64,000 nucleotides of DNA from Cerrena zonata (taxonomy: Eukaryota > Basidiomycota > Agaricomycetes > Polyporales > Cerrenaceae). Shown piece by piece: positions 48,651-59,559 of this stretch; positions within the stretch are counted from its first letter, which is position 1, and each line of letters begins with the position of its first letter. The notes below the pieces were generated by a model that saw nothing but the letters and a program-made list of their open reading frames with translations, searched no databases and was not told the DNA's origin. A program made the position numbers and the translations under genes. The DNA is taken from positions 1 to 64,000 of the forward strand of contig JASBNA010000070.1 of the NCBI GenBank assembly GCA_038087015.1. Direction: 5' to 3'.

Positions 48651-49609
48651 TGTCACGGTCCGTCTTGGAGCGACATGGAGGTCGCTTGGAGGAGAGAGTG
48701 AGGGAAGGGTAGGAATATGAGTCGGCAACTGGTCAGCGACTTGGGACCTGTAACGTAGATAGTCAAATACAAATGGGCTTGGCTTCAACTTATGTGTTGC
48801 GCCCTTCTAGGATACAGCCCTGGTTTTCAGAGACAGTGGTAGTCAGAGACGTCGAGAAAGTAGGGGACCTAAGATGCAGATGGAGGTAAGTGGGAATACT
48901 GGAATAGTCACTAGGATGTTTCGCTGGATTATGGAGTGTCAACTAGGAAGTCCTAGAAAATGAGTGAAGAGAGAGATGTTAAGACAGTGGACTAAACCGA
49001 AGTCAAGTCCTGGTTGGAGGAGTAGGGAATCACATGGAGATTGGAGGTATGAGGACAAATCAAAGTCAAGTTTTGTACTAAGGAAATACAGCGAGTGAGA
49101 TGAGTATTTATACTATGAGACTCCTACAAGGAACAGAGGACTTAGAGAAAATACAAAGGGGGTTGATGTGTGAATGGTGTGATAGGAATAGGGTTAGAAT
49201 CATAGGACTTGTGGAAAGATACAGGAGAAAAGAATATGAGGTAATTAAACAAGAGATAAATGAGAAAGATATTACGGAGCTGATGATCAGAGGTCTATTG
49301 GCGATGTCAGGAAGGAAAGACGTGTGGTAAGGGACTATCTAAAAGAATCAGCTACGATAAGAGACCATGGATCAGATAAAGGCAAAAGGGTAAAAGGATA
49401 TCAAAGATAAAGCGGAGGATGAGTCAGAGGGTCGGGGGTAAATAGAATAAATAGAAGATGGAAGCGTACGAATGTGGGCAGATGAAATGACTGTGGGAAG
49501 AGCAAGTGGGACACAGGAGTATCGGGCCAAATTGGGAATTGACTAGAGTGGATCGGGTTGAGTAGGGATTAGGTACATCACATGTTAAGGTTTTAGCACA
49601 GTTCTGACA
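48651..49609. mobile_element. GA-rich LTR-like insertion in the post-pol gene
   Basis: 959 bp with inverted ends TGTCACGG and TTCTGACA. It is strongly purine-rich on the plus strand, so the element probably lies in reverse orientation. It interrupts an otherwise continuous coding frame (FDSKL on the left, RQGNYV on the right). No clean 5-bp duplication is visible, so the exact ends may be a few bases off. No internal gene is recognisable, which fits a solo LTR. Confidence 0.55.
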
Positions 49610-50151
49610 ATTACGACAAGGGAATTATGTCTTAAATTGTGATCCCTCTCCTTGCGGCTATCTGCAGTTCAGCAATACATTCAATGCTGACATTGCTGAC
49701 CTTTACAAGTTTACTATTTTCAATCCTGCGACCGGTGCTGTCTACAACCAAGGTCAGCATATATCCACTGATACCCTCATACCCAAACTCATTCAGGCCC
49801 CTAAGAACATAGGTGGTGGACCGACTGAGTATATTGAAGGGCAGGATGATGTGTTAAAGTTTATTTTATTGTCGAGGGCTCAGAGTGAGATGAAGCAGAA
49901 GATACATTATGCTAAAGCTCGTCAGGGAAGGAACATGTTGAAGAAGAAGAATCCAAAGGGAGGACTTCACCACAATGCCTCCACCTTGTTCGCAGGCGCT
50001 ATAACTCTCGATGCTGCGGTTCCTCCTCCAGCTCATTCCACTCTCGCTCCTGCAGGTCTCGTTACTCCTGCTCCTACTCCACCTCACACTCCTTTGACAT
50101 CCTCTGGAAATCTTCCAGGTCGTTCCGACTTCAATTTTCCCAATTTCTCCT

Positions 50152-50526
50152 CACTGGGCCGGAAACCAGATTATAGGCCTAATAAAAAGGTAAAAAATCA
50201 GTCATAAAATGTAATGATTTTCAAGTAACTTTCCAGTCAAAAAAAATAAAATAAAATTCAAAGTTCTGATAGCATTTTGTAAATACAAGAATTAAACAAG
50301 ATCTTTGTAGAATATGGAGCTTAAAACTGTGAATTCCCACTGAAGACACATTTTTTTTGTAATAAAAACTTCAAGTTTTAGATTTATTTTTTGCATACAC
50401 AAAATGTTATTAGAACTTTGAATTTTATTTTGTTTTTTTGACTGGAAAGTTACTTGAAAATCATTACATTTTATGACTGATTTTTCACCTTTCTATTAGG
50501 CCTAGAATCTGGTTTCCGGCCCAGTG
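50152..50526. mobile_element. Family-1 palindromic MITE
   Basis: 375 bp, ends CACTGGGCCGGAAACC and GGTTTCCGGCCCAGTG, a perfect 16-bp terminal inverted repeat continuing into long arms. Flanks are TCTCCT and TCTCCA, so the target duplication is unclear. The best-preserved copies of the family are this one and the next. Confidence 0.93.
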
Positions 50527-50801
50527 TCTCCATGGGACAGATCCCCTTTGGCAAATTGCATAACAATGTTAATATGGCAGATGGCAGTGATACTTCTACC
50601 ATTGGTACGTCTAACATTAATGGTAACAATTGGGAGGTTTTGAAAAAGAAGAAGAAGGGCAAGTTGCCCGACTTTACGAAGAAGAAAGATACTGGTTCAG
50701 GTGAAGGAAACTTGGGCGGTTCCAACGTCCCCACTAACACTTCTGCCTCCAGCATCGCGGTCAATGGCTTCATCAATTTACATGATGATTAGAGTTGTTG
50801 T

Positions 50802-51176
50802 CACTGGGCCGGAAACCAGATTCTAGGCCCAATAAAAAGGTGGAAAATTGATTATAAAATGTAATAATTTTCAAGTAACTTTTCTAGTCAAAAAAATTAA
50901 ATAAAATTCAAAGTTTTGATAGCATTTTATGAATATAAGAATTAAATAAAATCTTTATAAAATATAAAGCTTAAAACTGTGAATTTTCACTCAAAACACA
51001 TCTTTTTTGTAATAAAAACTTAAAGTTTTAGATTTATTTTCTTTATGCACAGAATGTTGCAAAAACTTTGAATTTTGTTTTGTTTTTTTGACTGAAAAGT
51101 TGCTTAAAAATCATTACATTTTATAACTGATTTTCTACCTTTTTATTGAGCCTAGAATTTGGTTTCCGGCCCAGTG
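50802..51176. mobile_element. Family-1 palindromic MITE before the 3' LTR
   Basis: 375 bp, with the same termini as 50152-50526, flanked by TGT on both sides. It lies between the end of the post-pol gene and the purine tract (CTGGAGGGCATA) directly before the 3' LTR. Confidence 0.93.
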
Positions 51177-51201
51177 TGTTACACAACAACTGGAGGGCAT
51201 A

Positions 51202-51530
51202 TGTAGCACTCCGGTTCCAGATTCATTCTATTGCTGATCGTCCTGGTCTTCGGCTCATTGACTTATTCTTTCCTCCTTTCTTATCCATATATGATCTGAC
51301 TAGTTTTATCTTATCCCTTGACTCCTGCCTAGTTGTACTCTAACTGACTCTTATTACTTGACTCGTCTCTGACTTATCCTCACTAGGCACCTGCTATCCT
51401 GTATATAAACAACTCACATTGCTTACTTGTTCCCCCAGTCCATTTGGAATAAGACACATCTTTACACCTGTCTCTGTTCTTCAACGGCTCGTAATGTCAC
51501 CACTGCCCCATTAGGCATGCGAACGTTACA
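51202..51530 (+). repeat. 3' LTR of copy 2
   Basis: 329 bp, TGTAGCACTCCGG to CGTTACA. It matches the 5' LTR except for point changes and one copy fewer of the 29-bp unit. ATCGA follows. Confidence 0.92.
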
Positions 51531-52795
51531 ATCGACTAAGTGAAGGCAAGTGCACTTGGATTCGCGTGGAAAATTCCACTTGCCACACAATAAGTGGGGG
51601 TGGGCAATAGCTGTGAGTGCCCATCTATTTGGCTTTGTTTGTCCTCCCTCAAATCAAAAGGGTACCTTGTTTTGATGTTTTCCCAAACTTCCACTGAAGA
51701 GGGGAAGAACTTTGAGAGACAGAGTTATGTAGATATATGTTTTTGAGTCTTGTATAGAAGCATTTTCTGAAATATTAAGTATAGCATATTTTACTGACCA
51801 GAAGTAAAGCTAAATGTTCAAATTAAAAAAATCCCTTCTATACAAGACTCCATAAGAAGTACTAGTAAATATCCCGTGAGAGATTTTCATGTTTCTTGTG
51901 CTATGTGCCCAGTTTTTTTCACCAAAAGGGTACCCTTTGGAAAGAGTAACACAACATGTTATATACCCGTGACATGTGTGACAAAAGGATTTTATTCTCA
52001 AAATCTATGTTCAAACACAGTCTTTACTCATATAGAAGCACTCTGTCGCAATGTACAGTGCTCATACTACAGTAAAAATACATATTTAATTTTATTGAGT
52101 CGCCTTTACACCATACACAACTGAAGTCTCCCAAATCACAGAAAGTTGGTGGCTGTGTGCTTATTCAGCAGAATATCTCTTCGCATGGAATGCCCACCCC
52201 CACAACAAGTGAGAAAAAGTCACTTTTATAAGGGGCAAGTGAGACGGAAAAGTGAAATTGTTAACCCTCCCCGCTGTGGGATCCTGGTCCACTTCGGTTG
52301 ACTCACTTGGCATCCCTCTCGTCATTGCCAATCCCCACCGGAATTTTTTTGCTCTTGGTGTAAGATAGTAGAGACCCTAGGTGATGGAATCATACAATTC
52401 CGAAAACAAACCATTGAGTACTAGTTAAGATATATGGAAAATACTTCAAATTGTTGCAACTCCCAATCACCCATAATAGTGCAACCACAGTAATAGACAG
52501 TATATGCGAACAGCACGTGATGGACATTCAAGACATTAACGGAGTGTGAGGATATGGAAGCGTCTTTGAACTGCTACGACTATAACCTCTCCTTCTCAGG
52601 CTATACTACATTCTCGAGACCTCTTACCTCAAATATTGCACACTCAACGCTCTGCTTGTGACTTTCCCTCGCTGTCACTTACAACAGCCTGCTTCACTTA
52701 TATACCGATTGCAACCCTAGTCGTACTCGGAGGATCGTGTTTCCCTCGGAAACATCTCTTTTGTTCACGCTTGATCAACCCTCAAAGCTTCCAAC
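51531..52795. other. Foldback repeat DNA, then the promoter of the TPR gene
   Basis: 51541-52330 contains inverted arms: GTGGGGGTGGGCA at 51594-51606 against its complement at 52191-52203, and a perfect 16-bp pair GAGTCTTGTATAGAAG (51746-51761) against CTTCTATACAAGACTC (51836-51851). CAAGTG/CACTTG motifs lie near both ends. This looks like a non-autonomous foldback element. From about 52340 the composition becomes that of a host promoter, leading to the ATG at 52796. Confidence 0.5.
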
Positions 52796-54901
52796 ATGCC
52801 CGCGAAATATTCGCATACCAAGAAACGACCTCCAGGATCGGCCAAAAAGACTAGCAGCACGCATTCGAAAGACCACCGAAGGCCCAACCTCCATGTCGAC
52901 CGGAACATCACCCAAGCAATGTCAGCAGTATCTAAGCTCGAACGAACGATAGCTGAAGTCCTCCTTATACGATTCGAGCAAGACATCGCTCGTCTCTTCT
53001 CGACCCACCTCTACTGTGTTGCTCTACTCCATCTCCCGACCTTTGTCATGCGATGCATCACCGTCGGTGGTCCCGGATGGATTGCTGCTAACGCAGACTG
53101 TGACGAGATCAAGGACTTCTTCCGTTCTATCATCGGCATGGATTTGAGACAGGCCGGAGAACGAGTCGCGACCAAAAGCGTTCTGTGGTCCTATACCGCC
53201 TTACGGCATTTCGTACGTCCCCTTAAACTTCTACACCTAAAGCATACCCAATCCCACTCCCAGGCCCTCTCTAACAATGTTCAAATATGCCGCAAACGTG
53301 GTCTCCATTCCCTCCGACTCCTACCTCACTATGACGCCCTCCAAGCCCACCTCGACACGCTTCAAGCCATGCCTGCACCCGCTTTCTCCAAACCACCTCA
53401 CCTCGGACCTCTAAGTGACGGAGCACGCGCGCTCGAAGAAGCTTGTGAAGCGAAATATTCTAAGACGAGCGTCCACGGTGGGGATTGGGATCCCGAATGG
53501 CGACAGAAGATACGAGTGGGGTATGAGCGTATCTCCCAAACACTTTGGCGCGTCGCTCGCGAATTTGATGTACGCGGATATGGATTGGTACTGAGGGAAA
53601 AGCTAACAGCTAAATGGTGCGAATGTGGGTGTTCGACTGACCACCTGAGTGAAGTTTGCGAGAAGACAGTGCGAGAAGACGAGGAAGAGAGCGGTGTACG
53701 ACCTGGAAAGCAACGGGAATGGGATGGTCGAGGTACGTTCAGACTAGCATACATAACTATATCTGTTATAAACCCTTTGTGTTGTGACTTTGAACCAGGC
53801 AGCGGAGTTTATGGCTGGGAAACGGAAGACGAGGAAGATATATGGGACATTGATCTTGACTTTGTTAGTGTCGACCCTGATGAATGTGAAGACCATTCGC
53901 ATTCGCATATACCAGAGTTTGACATGACCATTGGTCAATTGATGGAGTACCGGTATTTCCAAGCTGAGCGAGAAAAAGAACAGGTCTATGCCCTTCCTGT
54001 TCTTATCGCCCGCTACTTGAGACTCATGCAGCTACGTGATTTAGGGAAATGCGGCATACAAGAGAGGGGAGTTTGAACTTGCTATTGATCATTACAAGAC
54101 TGCCCACATGATCGAACCGGAGATGCCTCATTATCAATTGAACATGGCTGCCGCTTACCTGAAATTGCACAAGTACGAATCACTTTCACTCTTTTCCCGA
54201 CGGTGTTGACAAAATATAACACGGTAGGTGGATGGATGCCGAAAGTTCCTGTAACACCGCTCTTTCACAACACAAAAGTGTTAAAGGTCACTGGCGAAGA
54301 TCACAGGCTCGTAAAAACCAAGGCCGAATAGTCGACGCTGTCAAAGGTATATCGACCTTCTCATAGGATTTAACACGAATACTTATTCCCCTTAGATCTA
54401 CGAGCTGTTCTAAGACTACAACCTTCCAATCGGGAAGCACAGATTGAACTAGCGGCTCTAACACCTCCCGAACCCCCCATAGACAAGAACCAAAACAGAC
54501 GAACACCCCGTAATCCTCAACCATCCCCATCGTCTTCGAACCGAATAGGTCCCTCGTGTTCATCATCCTCCGCGGGTTCCTCGTCCTCTCGCGTTCCCCT
54601 CGTCGACCATACAACACCACCACGAAAAGCGGGGAAACAAAAACCGAAAGGTCCACCATTCCCTCGTACCGACGCCGACAACTATAAACTCGCTATTAGT
54701 TGCCTCCCACTCACCGTCGATATTCCTGCAATGACCGACCTTCTTGCATACGCCAAAAACCATACACAGTCAGGGCAGCCGAGTAAGGGCAAGAGAACAT
54801 CGTCCTCCACATTCTCCGCACCGAAGGGTGTGAAGACCACCTCGGAGACATTTTCATATCCAAGTTGGGATCGATACCTTGTGAAGAAGGTCTCGAGCTA
54901 G
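52796..54901 (+). CDS. TPR-repeat protein with an uncharacterised N-terminal domain
   Basis: Exons read: 52796-53212, 53264-53732, 53799-53983, 54045-about 54173, then two or three more to TAG at 54899-54901. The first about 300 residues start with a basic stretch (PAKYSHTKKRPPGSAKK) and contain no domain I can name, only a Cys cluster CECGCSTDHLSEVC. After an acidic part (WETEDEEDIWDIDLDF) a TPR array begins: EQGNAAYKRGEFELAIDHY, then PHYQLNMAAAYLKLHKY, then WMDAESSCNTAL, and DLRAVLRLQPSNREA. This is the GN-Y-G---AI pattern of protein-protein interaction TPRs such as Hsp90 co-chaperones. The tail is Ser/Pro/Lys-rich and ends near FSYPSWDRYLVKKVSS. Neighbour MED25 is convergent, 220 bp away. 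The function is unknown beyond a probable adaptor role. Confidence 0.8.
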
Positions 54902-55121
54902 GTTTGCAGTATCAGTATTTCAAGTTCGCGCTCACTCTCCTCTTCTTCGTATAATTATGTCTCAGTATTTATCTCTCCCTTGTTGTATTATACATACCTG
55001 AGACCCGACGGAACACGGTCATTTTTGTAGCTATAGTCAACATTCCGGAACGGAATTATTGTACACATGCATATGATCCGGGTAATATAGATACAAAAAA
55101 TCTGGACGACGATGAATCCAG

Positions 55122-58100
55122 CTACATACCACCCGTAGCTCCCGTATTCCGCTGCATAAACGACTGCATCATCTCCGGACTGATATTTCCACCAGCAACA
55201 CCTCCCCCACTAGGCGTTCTCTGATGCATCACACCAGGATTCTGCATATGCGCTCCCATCTGCAAAATATTGGCATTAGGGAACATCACATTGCCCGATG
55301 GACCACCCACGTTCACGGGTTGTCCCTGCATCGGGTTCGTCACCGCTCCCTGCGCGAGTTGCTGAGGATTCATGTTCATCGCGTTCAAAGCTGCTGCCGT
55401 ACCCGGAGGTAACATCTGACGCATCTGTGGTGTTACCTGGCCTTGAGCCTGGGCTTGTGCTTGTGCTTGTGCGTGTTGTTGCGCCATCAGTCTATGGGCT
55501 TGGAATTGAGCTTGTATGGCCGCTTGCAGCTGAGGAGCCGCGGGCCCAGTCCCTGCCGCTGCCTTCAAGAAGTTGATGAGCTGCGGCTGTCGTTGGTCAG
55601 GGGGCAAACGAGACAAGACTTCCTGAGTCTCTTTGGGAAGCTTCATCAACATAACCCCTAGTCGAGTAGGTATCGTATGCAGGTTGAACCCAGCTACTGT
55701 TCCCTTCGGTAAATCGTTGGCACCCTGCGGGAAGTAAAGCGATGCAAGGATGGATTGTCCGTCCTTGAAAGGGAAAATGAAGAGTAAAGAGCTCGATATA
55801 CCATCCGGGTTAGTCCAAGTGGCTCTCGCCGTCTAAAGCCGCTAATCAACGCACTAATCGCGAGAAAAACAAAATTATGAACACACCTTTTTATTCTCGC
55901 TCAAATATTTGGATAACAATCTATACCACTTCTCTTCGCGTTGTGGGTCGGAGGAAATAGGTAACATGAACACCGGGCTATTCTTATAATTTTCCTTCCA
56001 AGTCGCCACTGCATAAGCCGGAGGGGCAGGCTCATCATCAAACGTCAAGTGTATCGACGGTGGCCAACCATTCGCACTCCTATCTCATAGCATTAACGCG
56101 ACCGCATTTTGTTGTAGAGGTACGAGAAAACATACACTTCCGGGCCACTCTTGGGATTCGGAAGCACCACTGCACTTGCTGTATAGGTGGTATTCACGGC
56201 AGGTGAAGGGTCCTTCCACGTGAGCGTCCCCGCCCAAATTGACGGAGATCGATGAGCAGAAGAATCCATAGGGATATCAGGTTTCGAAGGTGAAGTTGAA
56301 GGTATCGCAGCTGGTGGCATATGTGGGGTCCGATTACGCTGCTGTTCCAGTTTTTGGAACTGGGCGGCCATTGCAGGAGTAAGTTGGGACATTTGTGAGG
56401 CTGGGTGAGACGCTGTCTGTGGAAAAAGTTTTCGTGAGCAGTGCGATTACACATTCCGATCAGGTGGAGTTACCTCGTTTGTGGTACTTGGTTGGGGAGC
56501 AGAGGGGCCGCTGGCTACAGCCGCCTGAGTCGCCGCCAAGCTTGTATTTGTATTCGTATTCGTACTCGTATTCGTACTCGTACTCGTACTCGCACCCTGT
56601 GCAGCTTGAGACGTTTGTTGAGCCTGGTTCTGGTTCTGGGCCTGCTGTTGTGCCCGCGTTTGAGTAGGCTGTTGACCTGATTGCATCAACCGTTGCTGTT
56701 GAGTTGCTAGTCGTTTCATCTGGAACTGTTTTACTTGTTCCGCTTTCTGCGGGTTCTCCTTGAGATGAGTAGCGATTTCCTCTCTCATCCTATGAGCCAG
56801 CTGGCCTTGATTCTGTAACTCCGCGACCTGCCTAGGTTCGACCTGTTTTCCAGAAGATACTTGAGCTTTCAGATCCTCGAACTTCACCTTGATCTGATTC
56901 TCGAATGCGCCCAATTTATCAGCAAAGGCAAGGAGCTGCATGATAGACATTTGACTGATGTTAGATCCTGAGATACCGGCAGGTGCACCAGCCGGAGTTG
57001 GTACTGCAGACGCAGGTGTTGGTACCGTGGTGGTAGAGCCCGATGCGACAGATGGCGGTTGTGATGGTGTGCTCGAGGGACCGGCGACAGGTTGGGGAGG
57101 AGGTATTGCTGGCGCAACTTTCGGTGTTTCGGCTTTCACCGGTGATGATTTGGGCGAAGGCTGATTGGGCTGGGTCCGTACACGTTTCGCCTCAGGACTA
57201 CGGTCCGCTGGAGTCTCATTTGCGCGTTTCGTGTTTGCTAGAATTGAATTGAATATCGACATGACCTTACAACGAAATGTACTGAACACACCTTTTCGGG
57301 CAGGTAGGCCACATATATGAAGTTGGTGCGGTGCGCGTACATTAAACCATGCTGGTTGCGTAGGTCCATTGGCGGCCTAGAATATATCTAATTAGACACG
57401 CAATCACCTTAGTAGTAGTAGAAAACAGATTCCCGAACGCACGGCAGTAAAGAACTGTGTGAGTTTAGGTATTCGTCTCAGCAGTATGTTAGTATAGTGA
57501 ATATCCCTCTGAGTAAATATATTAGGTATTGCTGACGTGCCACTTGACGTCATACGCGTACCTTTCTTAGCTCTGATGGCAGGTTGTCCCATGTTAATGT
57601 ATCCAATCGGGAAGACGAGTTATAGAGAGGCCTCTCCGCTGAGTCCGGTGGAAATGCTGCAATATGTATGACATACGAAACAGCATACTGTTATCTCCGC
57701 TTAGTCTTGTTCATGGCTGTAGATAAAATCCAATTTCGGCATTACCTGCATAGATTCCTTCAAGATATCAAACAGCTGTTCACTTTCACATTTCAGTACT
57801 GGCAATCATCGATATGAGTATATAAGAGATACCTCTATCGTCGCAACTAGGGCTTCTAATGCAGCAAGACCGTTATCGCCACCATTCCCGGTCTGTCCGA
57901 TCCCGTACTTGGAAGGATCGTCCTTCAGATGCTGTATGAGCAGTTTGGGATCCATGAAGTATTGCGTCTCCAGAACAGGTTGAGGCCTGTTCCCCGCTGG
58001 GCCGTAGCAGACAAATGCCGTGCGCAACTAGTACCAGTCTCGGGTGAGGATCGAAACCTAGAAACAAGAGACACGGACATACTTGTAGGGGATGATGATT

Positions 58101-58226
58101 CTCCATGACACGATGTAGTAGAGGCGCGATATAGTCCTTGAGAACAGTATTCCATTCGGACGCCAAAGTCAATGAAGAATCAACAACACATGCCACACCG
58201 ACTACTTCCTTAAGAGCTAGAGCCAT
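55122..58226 (-). CDS. MED25: Mediator complex subunit 25 (vWA domain)
   Basis: MED25 links transcription activators to RNA polymerase II through Mediator. The start at 58226 gives MALALKEVVGVACVVDSSLT, the first strand of the von Willebrand A-like domain. Further exons give LRTAFVCYGPAGNRPQPVL, the conserved DDPSKYGIGQTGNGGDNGLA, LAALEALVATIE, FDILKESMQ, then WDNLPSELRK, RIPKLTQFF and WFNVRAPHQLHICGLPAR. The second half is long and low in complexity: Pro/Ser/Thr-rich, then Gln/Ala-rich coiled-coil-like sequence (AFENQIKVKFEDLKAQ), a folded block (KWYRLLSKYLSENKK, LFIFPFKDGQSILASLYFP), and a Gln/Met/Asn-rich tail ending in TGGM at 55122. About ten introns. A hexanucleotide microsatellite lies at 56541-56592. 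The family name rests on the vWA part. Confidence 0.85.
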
Positions 58227-59559
58227 TACGAGTCCAGCGACCGCTTGTTGTCTGTCTCGCCGGACCCTAACAGAATAGCAAGAAGATCAGAGAATATGCC
58301 AATAGTTGGATAGGAAGATCGTATAGAGCACCGTAAACGATCTTGATTGAAGGGCCGCAAGTAGTGAGTAAGACACAGAAAGACGTTCGACCCCGCCGAT
58401 CACATTGTATTCGATCAACACAGCCACATTGTGCAACATGGAAGTCTCGCTCGCGCTATTGCCACGCACTTTCACTTCGCTCAACAAGTCAACTCTTGAA
58501 GCTATTGAAATTTCGAATACATATCTCTTCTCTCAGGTCTTCGTAAAGGAGGGAACTTGAAATACGTACGTCTGTCACGCGTTTTCTACCCGAACACGAA
58601 GAATACTTCAGGCGGGTTTTCGCGCAGAACTCTACCGTTCGGGATCGTTTTTGCCTGTTACAACCCAGGGGTCTTTCTGTCGCAGGCCCCTCCTTGTGCG
58701 GTCTGTAGTTGCACAAAGGAGCCCCAGACCGCCGCTAAGGACTCGCACGATATTGACAGATGAACGCTCGCAGGTTGGAGCTTATGAAACTTCCTAGCCA
58801 AACTATGGGATCTGCGGAAGATTGTGGTCTGGCTGAACGAATCGCTCTGTTCCTCTTGCAGACGTCTCCACCCCAGATTCTCTCTGATGACATCCAGGGT
58901 GGTGATCATAATTCATGACATCGCTTCTGGTATAGTACCAGCACCGGAGGGGACACAGTATCGACTCCAGATCCCTCATAGACCCTGCATCGCATGAACT
59001 GCCTGCTTCAGGCCATCATACTATTACACATACCTCACACCAATTACAACAATTATAAGGGCATTGCCTCTGTGTAATGCCCTCTGCTTCCATGTATCTG
59101 TTGTCTATTCTGAGAATTTGTATTGCTCTGGGTATTGTCTAATACATGAATGACCTTCTTTCATGCTGCAACTGGTGCTAATAGTATGAACCAATGAGAA
59201 TATTGTTATTCTGGATATGTTATATTTTACTTTCATATCTGACTGGGTTGGTTTTGACAATTACTAATGTAGCTACTATGCAATGCTAGTGCTCTTTTGC
59301 CACTGACTTTGATTGATACAACTGTTAGGCTCCACTTGTTCTAATGATAACCTGCTGTAGTTGATTACTATCATTTGTAAATTTTCAATTTATGTAGGAA
59401 TCTTTCAGCCTGTGATCTATTTATATCTTTACTTGGCTGCAAGGCACTGATGCACAAGGATATGAGTATGCAGCATATATATAGACCACATATTGTCTCC
59501 TCACCCACACTATTTACCCACTTGCAACTTCTTCACACTCCTGAGATTGCCCTACATCT
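58227..59559. other. Intergenic between MED25 and the F-box/kinase-like gene
   Basis: 1.3 kb. The first part is the MED25 promoter side. Minus-strand frames at 58287-58487 and 58658-58909 have no family signature, and I cannot splice them into one product, so they are not called. A short palindrome AGGGCATT...AATGCCCT is at about 59058-59083. From about 59030 the DNA is AT-rich with TATATATAG near 59476, upstream of the next ATG. Confidence 0.45.

Larger units (their letters stand above)
48509..50792 (+). pseudogene. Post-pol extra gene of copy 2, interrupted by insertions
   Basis: Starts MSPPIYINQTTIHLPGNGG, 64 bp after the pol stop. The first part ends at the GA-rich insertion (48651). The frame resumes at about 49613 (QGNYVLNCDPSPCGYLQF), continues through YKFTIFNPATGAVYNQGQ, EYIEGQDDVLKFILLSRAQS and a Pro-rich stretch, is cut by a MITE (50152), and ends at 50790-50792 after VLKKKKKGKLPDFTKKK and INLHDD. 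Once the insertions are ignored, about 330 codons are free of stops, which contrasts with gag and pol. I recognise no domain. It sits where envelope-like or accessory genes occur in some LTR elements, but no signal peptide or membrane segment is visible. Confidence 0.6.
38262..51530 (+). mobile_element. Younger Ty3/gypsy chromovirus (copy 2) with multiple insertions
   Basis: LTRs at 38262-38619 and 51202-51530 start TGTAGCACTCC and end GTTACA; they are nearly the same apart from a 29-bp tandem duplication in the 5' LTR. Flanks ATCAA and ATCGA suggest a 5-bp duplication with one G/A change. Gene order is gag, coiled-coil segment, protease, RT, RNase H, integrase, chromodomain, then an additional frame. 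Insertions: about 1.3 kb in pol (42.65-43.97 kb), a family-2 MITE (46363), a GA-rich LTR-like piece (48651-49609) and two family-1 MITEs (50152, 50802). In-frame TGAs and the mutated protease make it non-autonomous, though much less decayed than copy 1. Confidence 0.9.

Noticed and set aside
58287..58909. Minus-strand frames upstream of MED25 as a separate gene
   Set aside because: No family signature and no consistent splicing; the MED25 start at 58226 fits the family.
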